5,268 bases of DNA from Candidatus Hodarchaeota archaeon (GTDB lineage: Archaea; Asgardarchaeota; Heimdallarchaeia; Hodarchaeales; Hodarchaeaceae): NCBI GenBank assembly GCA_016840285.1, contig JAEOSR010000113.1:1-5268 (forward strand), given 5' to 3'. The position numbers were made by a program, and so were the translations under genes. Under the pieces are notes generated by a model. That model was not told the DNA's origin. It saw only the letters and a program-made list of their open reading frames with translations, and did not search any database. This document shows, one piece after another, positions 1 to 4,894 of the stretch; position 1 is the stretch's first letter, and each line of letters begins with the position of its first letter.

Positions 1-149
1 GAATGATGTTGAAAAAGTCGTCGATAGTCACTTCCCTCCCATATCTCAAAGTTGATCTTTAGAATGCTGATCATCTTCGAATAAGCCTCTTCACAGATGG
101 TGTAGAATGAAAAGAAAGATTTAACATTTTATTCCCAAATACTAAGAAA
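1..149. other. Unassigned left edge, possible start of a minus-strand gene
   Basis: No gene can be named here. On the minus strand a frame is open from 128 to the window edge after a TAA at 131-129. Its first ATG is at 74-72 and gives 24 codons beginning MISILKINFEIWEG, so this could be the 5' end of a leftward gene cut by the window, but it is too short to judge. On the plus strand a short stretch read from base 2 (NDVEKVVDSHFPP, stopping at 53-55) could equally be the tail of another gene. Both readings may be chance. Confidence 0.2.
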
Positions 150-382
150 CTTATTGCACTACAGTCAGCGAAGTAGAAGGGAGTCTTATTAGCGTTATAC
201 CCGCATAAGGAAAAATTAAAAATCTCTTAAATATCCCTGAAAATTATGAACTGGCTTGTATTCTTCCTTTAGGATATCCAAAAGAGGACGCTTGGTTAAC
301 GAAACAATATAAACTAAGCATTGAAAAAAAATTCGACACAATACTTGGATTTGATTACATATTTGACCTCCTACATATTTGA
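150..382 (+). pseudogene. Nitroreductase-family C-terminal remnant (frameshifted, in-frame stop)
   Basis: This is the decayed 3' end of a nitroreductase-like flavoprotein gene; the family uses FMN and NAD(P)H to reduce nitro groups, quinones or similar substrates. From 209 to the TGA at 380-382 the frame reads GKIKNLLNIPENYELAC followed by ILPLGYPKED, which matches the usual family ending (x-K-x-L-L-x-I-P-E, then I-P-L-G-Y-P). A TAA at 206-208 interrupts the frame directly before this. Upstream in the same frame, EGSLISVIPA (176-205) fits the 'EGLGS' turn of the family. Before that, similarity moves to another frame (LIALQSAK, 150-173), which implies a frameshift around 173-176. No N-terminal FMN-binding part (the R-R-S-x-R region) was found in the 149 bases upstream, so most of the gene is missing. 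The assignment rests on motif memory, not an alignment. The C-terminal part is convincing and the upstream part less so. Confidence 0.68.
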
Positions 383-387
383 CTCCT
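356..387 (+). repeat. 16-bp near-perfect tandem duplication
   Basis: Two adjacent 16-base units, tacatatttgacctcc (356-371) and tacatatttgactcct (372-387), share the first 12 bases exactly, and the remainder differs only by one dropped C. The repeat lies at the 3' end of the nitroreductase remnant and supplies the TGA that ends the open frame. Because 16 is not a multiple of three, the duplication changes the C-terminal reading frame. It looks like replication slippage in decaying sequence. Confidence 0.8.
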
Positions 388-440
388 CAATCAAGATATT
401 GGGCATAATTCGTTCTTTAATATTTCAGCAATTGGTCAAT

Positions 441-450
441 ATTTAAAAAT
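441..450 (+). promoter_or_regulatory. Candidate archaeal TATA box for the methyltransferase gene
   Basis: The AT-only element atttaaaaat lies about 50 bases before the ATG at 499, which would put transcription start near 470 with a leader of roughly 25-30 bases. The surrounding sequence is AT-rich, so such strings are expected by chance and no clear purine-rich BRE is visible. It is a weak call based on position. Confidence 0.22.
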
Positions 451-498
451 ATGTATCTTCTAACTCTCAATTGGAAAGTAGGACAGGAATAAAAGTTT

Positions 499-1191
499 AT
501 GGAAGATGATATCAAAAAAGAAATGATGTCTTACTATAATGAGAGAGCAGAGGAATATGATGAAATATATAGAGGAATCTATGGAAGGAAACGCCACGTT
601 ACTATCGATCCTAGAGACTATCAAAAAGATGTGATTAAAACTTCAGAAATGGTTTTAGGTTTTGGTAAAGGACACTTAATTGATATAGCTTGTGGACCTG
701 GTTTTTGGTTGTTAAGCTATGCACGAAATTGTAGTATTATAACATTACTCGATCAATCAGAAAAGATGCTAAAAGAATGCAGAAAAAGAGTCGAAAAATT
801 AGGATTAGTAAATATAGTCAATCTTATTCAAGGGGACTTCTTCGAAGTTAAGCTTAAAAACAATGCATTTGATAGTGCTTTGGTTGGATTTCTATTAAGC
901 CATTTTACCTTAGAACAAGAAAAAATCTTTTTTCTGAAACTCAAAAGAATTCTAAAGCCAAATGGCCAACTTATGCTTATTGAGAGTGCTTGGAATAATG
1001 AACGACAAAAGTATAGAAAGAAGGAAGGGATCCAAGAGAGAGCATTAAATGATGGTCGGATATTTAAAATATACAAACGATATTTTGACAAATTAGATAT
1101 TGAAGAGATATTTAAGAGAAATAATTTTAAAATTAAATCATGTTATGGTGGGAAGGCCATTATTTCAGCAACATTAGAAAGAAATCTTTAG
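499..1191 (+). CDS. Class I SAM-dependent methyltransferase
   Basis: This 230-residue protein is a small cytoplasmic class I (Rossmann-fold) methyltransferase that transfers a methyl group from S-adenosylmethionine to an unknown acceptor. The N-terminus SYYNERAEEYDEIY (11-24) is the usual lead-in helix. Motif I is LIDIACGPGF (60-69), with D62 and the glycines G66 and G68 forming the SAM loop. The acidic residue after strand 2 is D85 in LLDQSEKM. The adenine-contact motif is GDFF (112-115). The motif IV region is FDSALVGFLLSHF (124-136), and the motif VI strand is LKPNGQLMLIES (152-163). Length and motif order are normal, so it should be active. The ATG at 499 is the first in frame and places the lead-in helix correctly; only a weak purine stretch (agga near 480) precedes it. 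It stands alone, with a decayed gene upstream and a gap downstream. It is the most AT-rich gene here: three sampled 60-base lines (541, 781, 1081) hold 24, 18 and 9 G+C. The substrate cannot be deduced. Confidence 0.9.
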   Translation: MEDDIKKEMMSYYNERAEEYDEIYRGIYGRKRHVTIDPRDYQKDVIKTSEMVLGFGKGHLIDIACGPGFWLLSYARNCSIITLLDQSEKMLKECRKRVEKLGLVNIVNLIQGDFFEVKLKNNAFDSALVGFLLSHFTLEQEKIFFLKLKRILKPNGQLMLIESAWNNERQKYRKKEGIQERALNDGRIFKIYKRYFDKLDIEEIFKRNNFKIKSCYGGKAIISATLERNL

Positions 1192-1510
1192 GGAGTCCTT
1201 ACTGTCCTTTACTAACGAGCTATTGGAAAAACTGAGGCAATCGAGGTTGTACAGCGCGCAAGATTGTCTTTTGATGTATCCTATAACGTGATATTATCAT
1301 TCTATCTCTTATTTTATATTTGTTGTAATTGTATCGCAATGTTATATAATTTACCTAAATAGTAACTCTAATATACCATCTCGTAGACAGTTATCAATAT
1401 AGGTTACCAATAAAAGCTCAGAATAATTTATTCAAATCTCCTATTAGGTTGATTGATTGAATTCAAAACAGAATTGAAAAAAGAGAATAAGAAAGAAACA
1501 AAGGAAAATT
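1192..1510. other. Intergenic gap with no supported gene
   Basis: No gene is recognisable in these 319 bases. Two overlapping plus-strand frames stay open after the methyltransferase. One reads TNELLEKLRQSRLYSAQDC before a TGA near 1290; the other starts after a TAA near 1215 and reads about 47 codons including GKTEAIEVVQRARLSFDVS. Neither matches a family I know and neither has a credible start with a ribosome-binding site. The section from about 1300 to 1400 is very AT-rich and could hold promoter elements. No strong hairpin followed by a T-run was found after the methyltransferase stop. Confidence 0.4.
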
Positions 1511-1627
1511 GTGAGATTGGGTAAAACTGGCCTGGAAGTTTCATTAAATACATTCATATATAGTAATACCCCTCTTAAGGTACTAGTAAAGAATTATACC
1601 TTTTCCATTAAGCAGCTTTTACACTAA
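1511..1627 (+). pseudogene. Aldo/keto reductase N-terminal fragment
   Basis: Read from GTG 1511, the frame begins VRLGKTGLEVS and stops at TAA 1625-1627 after 38 codons. The string R-x-L-G-K-T-G-L-E-V-S is the hallmark N-terminus of aldo/keto reductases (NADPH-dependent TIM-barrel oxidoreductases, normally about 300 residues). After that point the sequence (LNTFIYSNTPLKVL and onward) does not look like the family: the expected G-x-G and the catalytic Asp, Tyr, Lys and His are all absent. The original start may have been slightly upstream, where AGG (1502-1504) sits at the usual Met position of a KIVRLG start; that is speculation. An aagga stretch (1501-1505) precedes the GTG, so a short peptide could still be made. 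The stop is 15 bases before the next gene's ATG. A truncated remnant is the simplest reading; a chance motif match is possible because only about 11 residues agree. Confidence 0.5.
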
Positions 1628-1642
1628 AAAAGGCAAACAAGA

Positions 1643-2329
1643 ATGGTCTTTCTTATGTTGTACAACTATCTCCTTGAAATCCAACAAGACTGGCCTTTTT
1701 CTAGTTTATCCCGAAAATATCCTAAAGTGCATATGAACATTTGGCGTAATTCTCAAAGTGACATTTTAGAGTTGAGAGGCGAAACAACTGCCCTTGAGAG
1801 AGCGATCTCAGACATTGAAAACGAACTGGGAACCATCATTAATATCTTCCCAGAACGTAACAATGTTCAACTAGTTTTAAAACCGTGTAATAATTTTAAA
1901 TACCCATTAGGCTCAATTCTTAACCATTATGACTGTCTTGAACTCCAACCTGTCAGGTATTTCGCTGGACGTGAAATTCGCAATATTCTGATTACACCTG
2001 ATGCTATCGGGTTGATCCTAGACGAGATACAAAAAGAGGTTCCAGAAATTAAAGTAAAAGTGTTAAAGCTTGCTCCTTTGAAGAAGATCGACAGTTTCTA
2101 TCCCCTTTATTTACATTTACCTCTAGATGATCTAAAACAAGGTTTAACCCTTAAACAACTAAAAGCACTGACCCTTGCCTTTAATAGCGGCTATTACGAG
2201 TTACCCCGCAAGATTTATTTAAAAAATCTTGCAAAAGAGATGAACATTCATCGAAGAACCTTTGAAGAACATCTTCGTAAAGCAGAAAAAAAGATTATGA
2301 CTTATTTAATTCCCTCCCTGTTGTTGTAA
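1643..2329 (+). CDS. HTH-10 (bacterio-opsin activator type) archaeal transcription regulator
   Basis: This 228-residue protein is a probable DNA-binding regulator of the archaeal family whose C-terminal domain is HTH_10. The C-terminal part starts at LTLKQLKALTLAFNSGYY (168-185), continues with ELPRKIYLKNLAKEMNIHRR and ends in TFEEHLRKAEKKI. This is the typical order: 'L-T-x-x-Q', 'A-x-x-x-G-Y-Y-x-x-P-R', then a helix-turn-helix whose recognition helix is followed by E-H-L-R-K-A-E. The N-terminal part, about residues 6-150 (LYNYLLEIQQDWPFSSLSRKYP), resembles the ligand or sensor half found in this family, where an inducer is usually unknown. No transmembrane segment is present. Start at 1643 has AAGG (1630-1633) nine bases upstream; a second ATG at codon 5 (1655) is a possible alternative and changes little. 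The next same-strand gene, DinB-like, begins 71 bases after the stop and is the most obvious target or operon partner. Family assignment is firm; the regulon is inference. Confidence 0.88.
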   Translation: MVFLMLYNYLLEIQQDWPFSSLSRKYPKVHMNIWRNSQSDILELRGETTALERAISDIENELGTIINIFPERNNVQLVLKPCNNFKYPLGSILNHYDCLELQPVRYFAGREIRNILITPDAIGLILDEIQKEVPEIKVKVLKLAPLKKIDSFYPLYLHLPLDDLKQGLTLKQLKALTLAFNSGYYELPRKIYLKNLAKEMNIHRRTFEEHLRKAEKKIMTYLIPSLLL

Positions 2330-2384
2330 TTGGGAAAATTTTGAGAGCTTGGTAAAGAAAAAAATGATTTCAGAGAATTATAAA

Positions 2385-2390
2385 AAGGAG
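2385..2390 (+). promoter_or_regulatory. Shine-Dalgarno site fixing the DinB-like start
   Basis: The hexamer AAGGAG ends ten bases before the ATG at 2401. It is one of the clearest ribosome-binding sites in the window and supports that start. An overlapping AT-rich string (attataaaaa, 2377-2386) resembles a TATA box. It would sit too close to the ATG for a normal leadered promoter and is probably incidental. Confidence 0.6.
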
Positions 2391-2400
2391 ACATCTTTCA

Positions 2401-2943
2401 ATGGATAAGAATGCAGTATATACAACGATTGAAAGATTTTTAGATCATTGGGAAGGAGTGCGGATGGTTACTTTGAAATTACTGATCTGCTTTAATAACA
2501 ATGATTTGAATTACCGACTTGCTCCCCATTGGCGAACAGTAGGAGAAATATTTCACCATATAGGAGGACATCAATTTTTTGTTGTTAGAGGAGTGTTTAA
2601 AAGACGCTGGGAGCCGAAACTAAATGAACCAGATATTGATTGGGATAGTCATAAAATACGAACAACGAAATCTGTGAAAAATCTTCAAAGATGGTTGTTT
2701 GATGTCCAAGCGTTGCTTAAAAAATGGTTTAAGGAAGCAGATGAGACGGTATTAAGTGAGATTCGCGACGATAATCCTTGGCATGAAAGCATGCGAGGGT
2801 GGCTTCTACTTCACCATCCATATCAAGATGAACTCCATCATCGCGGGCAACTCTATGCTATCGCTCGCTTACTTGGTAAAGATCCTCCAAATGTCTTTGC
2901 TGAAGAATATCCAAGTTATTGGGATCCTAGGAAGAGTCACTAA
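2401..2943 (+). CDS. DinB-like (DinB/YfiT superfamily) four-helix-bundle metalloprotein
   Basis: This 180-residue protein belongs to the DinB-like superfamily, compact four-helix bundles that bind a divalent metal. Characterised members include thiol-dependent (bacillithiol, mycothiol) transferases, and many others have no known reaction. The first helix is about residues 5-30. The segment APHWRTVGEIFHHIGGHQ (41-58) carries the expected 'R-x-x-x-E-I-x-x-H-I' pattern with candidate ligand H53 (H52 and H57 nearby). The C-terminal signature is YQDELHHRGQLYAIARLLGK (141-160). In relatives with HEAHHRGQ the first position is His; here it is D143, so the metal site would be H53, D143 and H147, a variant I believe also occurs in relatives. 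The ending DPPNVFAEEYP is like other family members. Length and ordering are normal, with no signal peptide or membrane helix, so it should be cytoplasmic. It follows the HTH-10 gene at 71 bases on the same strand. The biochemical role is unknown. Confidence 0.85.
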   Translation: MDKNAVYTTIERFLDHWEGVRMVTLKLLICFNNNDLNYRLAPHWRTVGEIFHHIGGHQFFVVRGVFKRRWEPKLNEPDIDWDSHKIRTTKSVKNLQRWLFDVQALLKKWFKEADETVLSEIRDDNPWHESMRGWLLLHHPYQDELHHRGQLYAIARLLGKDPPNVFAEEYPSYWDPRKSH

Positions 2944-3247
2944 AAAAGTTATCTTGGTAGGTTCATTTAATCAAAGTATCAAATGCAGCAAAATATTATA
3001 ATTATCTTCTGTTGGAGGATTTGTAAATTTTGATGTTAAAGAGACTCTTTCGACGTCATTCCAAAAAGGAGTATCTTTAGTAGATGATCAAACTAAAAAT
3101 ATACCGTAGCTAACTTCAATTACAGTATTAGTCTGAAGTGCTTTTTACTTCTTTAGATATGTTTCATTGAGCTTTATAAGGTTCAGTCATCAACTTAATG
3201 TCCGTCATACGTTGTAAAGACGAAGAGTTACATGTTGATCAAGGACA
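2944..3247. other. Convergent intergenic gap, possible decayed sequence
   Basis: The DinB-like gene and the decarboxylase end toward each other here. No gene is supportable. On the plus strand the frame from 3002 to the TAG at 3107-3109 is open for 35 codons (SSVGGFVNFDVKETLSTSFQ and on) without a start. A strong GGAGG at 3014-3018 precedes an ATG at 3033 that opens only a 15-codon frame (MLKRLFRRHSKKEYL). On the minus strand, about 37 codons are open across the same bases (TKDTPFWNDVERVSLTSKF). Any of these could be a remnant, but none matches a family I recognise. Confidence 0.35.
3135..3151. terminator. Weak hairpin, possible terminator of the convergent pair
   Basis: GAAGT (3135-3139) and ACTTC (3147-3151) form a 5-bp stem around the loop gcttttt. 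The stem can be lengthened by TCT/AGA pairing across a bulge. It lies between two convergent genes, the right place for a shared terminator. The T-run is in the loop rather than after the stem, and archaeal termination relies mainly on T-tracts, so support is low. Confidence 0.2.
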
Positions 3248-3250
3248 TTA
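3196..3250. repeat. 8-bp perfect inverted repeat at the decarboxylase 3' end
   Basis: TAATGTCC (3196-3203) is the exact reverse complement of GGACATTA (3243-3250), separated by 39 bases. The right arm includes the decarboxylase stop codon (3248-3250). A second complementary pair, ATCAAC (3189-3194) and GTTGAT (3234-3239), lies close by but is not nested with the first, so the two could not both form in one simple stem. It may shape the 3' end of the minus-strand transcript, or be chance. Confidence 0.3.
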
Positions 3251-4720
3251 GTGAATGTTTGAAGGTAACCGCGGCAAATTGGAAAGAGTCTCTGCTTTTA
3301 CCTTCTTGAGAGCCCGTACGACAGTTAAGATATCTTCTGGTTCTGTACGGTAGTTTGTAATACATGCCCTAAGTACAGGTAAAACTTTATTGAGGTATGT
3401 AGTAGAGATCCAAGCTACTCCAGAAGAAGTAATTCTCCTCGCAACACTCTCTATGAACCGCGCAGATTCGGTTTCTGGAATCTGTGGATTCATAAAACAC
3501 ACTACTGGTAATTTTGTCTTATTAGCAACTTTCCATCCTGTAGCTTCTAGCTCTTGACGAAGCAAATCACCCATTGCTATTTGATGTCTAATTACCGTGC
3601 GATACCCTTCCCACCCAGCTACAATAAGGGATAAAAAGACCTTTAATCCTATAAATCGCCGTGAACATTGAATGGAATGTCTATAGGGATCAATGATATC
3701 TAATTCTTTCGCATCACGTGGCATATAATCGGTTGTTATACTAAAAGTCCTTCCTAGAATATCTTTATGACGAGTAAGATAGATTCCAGCTCCCATAGGA
3801 ACAGAAAGCCATTTATGTGTATCGAATGTGATCGAATCTGACCGTTGAATCCCTCTCAGTATGTTGTGAAGTTCAGGGATAAATGTAATCGCCCCAGCCC
3901 ATGCTGCATCAACATGAAACCAAAGGTTCTCATGAGAAGCTATATCAGCTATGCGAGCAATCGGATCTACTACTCCTGCGTTTGTGGTACCTGCTGTAGC
4001 TGCAATCAAGAATGGTACAAATCCTGCGTCTCTGTCTCGCGCGATTTGCTTAACTAACACCTCAACATCCATTTGTAATGCATTATTAACGGGTATCTGC
4101 CGCACTGCATCGGTACCTAAACCACAAACGCGTGCTCCTCTTATGAAAGAATGATGGCCTTCCATTGAAACGTACAGCGTGGGTTGCTTCTTCAGTCTTC
4201 GTACCCCTTTATTTGTGAATTTCGGAAATGCTTGTGTAAGAGCAGTTAGTATTGCAGTACGATTTGCCTCGGCACCTCCCGTCGTAAAGGTGCCATCTAT
4301 TTTTGTCGGATCATAACCAAATTGGATACCAAAGGTTTGTATCAGGTACCGCTCAACTTCAATAGCAAAGGGACTGTGGCTCCATGATGCGAGCTGGGGA
4401 TTAAAAGTAGCAACTAAAGCGTCAGCTGCGATACCCATTGTGGCAGGAGCAGGATTGAATAGCCCTAAATATCTAGGATGTGGAGTATGTACTTGATAAT
4501 CCCATAGACCTTGAATAACAAAATCTATTGCCTCAAAAGGATCAATAGGCTGGTTAAAATTTATGGGATTCAAAAGTGATCGAACTTTGGAGGGATCTAA
4601 CTCGGGAGCTACACGGGCTTCATGTACCTTTGAAATAAATAATTCAATTGCGTTAATAATATGCTTCCAAAGCTCATTCCGTCTTTGTTCGTCTAAATCT
4701 AATATTTTCGATAGTTTCAT
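3248..4720 (-). CDS. PLP-dependent amino-acid decarboxylase, group II (aromatic-L-amino-acid / glutamate decarboxylase-like)
   Basis: This 490-residue, full-length fold-type I PLP enzyme belongs to the group II decarboxylases (aromatic amino acid, histidine, glutamate, tyrosine), which convert an amino acid to an amine plus CO2. Key elements are in order: HPRYLGLFNP (81-90), the substrate-side entry motif; TTGGAEANRTA (146-156), a phosphate-binding loop; EGHHS (187-191), with H190 as the likely ring-stacking His; AGTTNAGVVDPI (243-254); FHVDAAWAG (268-276), with D271 holding the pyridine nitrogen; and THKW (301-304), with K303 as the Schiff-base lysine. TTDYMPR (329-335) is in the flexible loop region where these enzymes carry a catalytic Tyr (Y332 here, by position). 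Nothing is truncated, so it should be active and cytosolic. The substrate cannot be read from sequence; some relatives also catalyse aldehyde-forming reactions. GAGGT (4728-4724) lies just before the ATG. It is more GC-rich than the methyltransferase (25, 29 and 18 G+C per 60 bases at 3901, 4261 and 4621) and looks bacterial in style, so transfer is possible. Confidence 0.92.
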   Translation of the reverse strand: MKLSKILDLDEQRRNELWKHIINAIELFISKVHEARVAPELDPSKVRSLLNPINFNQPIDPFEAIDFVIQGLWDYQVHTPHPRYLGLFNPAPATMGIAADALVATFNPQLASWSHSPFAIEVERYLIQTFGIQFGYDPTKIDGTFTTGGAEANRTAILTALTQAFPKFTNKGVRRLKKQPTLYVSMEGHHSFIRGARVCGLGTDAVRQIPVNNALQMDVEVLVKQIARDRDAGFVPFLIAATAGTTNAGVVDPIARIADIASHENLWFHVDAAWAGAITFIPELHNILRGIQRSDSITFDTHKWLSVPMGAGIYLTRHKDILGRTFSITTDYMPRDAKELDIIDPYRHSIQCSRRFIGLKVFLSLIVAGWEGYRTVIRHQIAMGDLLRQELEATGWKVANKTKLPVVCFMNPQIPETESARFIESVARRITSSGVAWISTTYLNKVLPVLRACITNYRTEPEDILTVVRALKKVKAETLSNLPRLPSNIH

Positions 4721-4732
4721 TTGACCTCTTAC

Positions 4733-4870
4733 CTATATTATCTGTTTGAATGCAGGTGATTCAATTATAACTATTATGTAGTAAGAAACCTTAACCAATA
4801 CGTCTTCAATGCCTTTAATCTGTCCATAATACTTTGTCAGTGAATCTGTAATGATTATTTCATCTTCCAT
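4733..4870 (-). pseudogene. Truncated ABC-transporter ATPase (N-terminal stump)
   Basis: From the ATG at 4870 the minus strand encodes 45 residues ending at TAG 4735-4733. Residues 1-24, MEDEIIITDSLTKYYGQIKG then IEDV, are the standard start of an ABC-2 family ATP-binding subunit ('x-x-L-T-K-x-Y-G-x-x-K-G-I-x-D-V', including the A-loop tyrosine). Similarity fades around residue 29 (VKVS), just where G-E-I and the Walker A loop should follow; instead it reads YYIIVIIESPAFKQII and stops. Walker A, signature and Walker B motifs are therefore all missing, and none was found elsewhere in the window. The ATG is 24 bases after the permease stop with AAAGG upstream, as in an ABC operon. The decarboxylase start comes 12 bases after the stump's stop. 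This is best read as an ATPase gene cut by recombination near 4784; the remaining peptide cannot bind ATP. Confidence 0.72.
4762..4770 (-). promoter_or_regulatory. Candidate TATA box for the decarboxylase
   Basis: On the minus strand TTATAATTG lies about 45 bases before the decarboxylase ATG, a distance that would give a short leader. It falls inside the non-homologous tail of the ATPase stump, consistent with this segment having arrived with the decarboxylase gene. The string is short and AT-only, so support is weak. Confidence 0.22.
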
Positions 4871-4894
4871 GTTTAAACTGCCTTTTTCTATGAC

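Noticed and set aside
828..1091. 87-codon minus-strand open frame
   Set aside because: It lies entirely inside the methyltransferase, on the opposite strand, and its composition is that of an antisense shadow without domain features.
1448..1462. ttgattgattga short repeat
   Set aside because: It is a low-complexity 4-base repeat of about three units, expected by chance in AT-rich DNA.
1192..1640. CRISPR array, tRNA or transposon ends in the largest gap
   Set aside because: No regularly spaced repeats, no tRNA-like cloverleaf motifs (such as GGTTCGAATCC) and no terminal inverted repeats with a transposase fragment were seen.
2756..3001. 81-codon plus-strand frame overlapping the DinB-like 3' end
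   Set aside because: It covers the metal-binding HHRGQ region in another frame; the DinB-like frame carries the conserved residues.
3845..4154. Two plus-strand frames of about 70 codons within the decarboxylase
   Set aside because: Both are antisense to the conserved PLP-enzyme core and show no family features.
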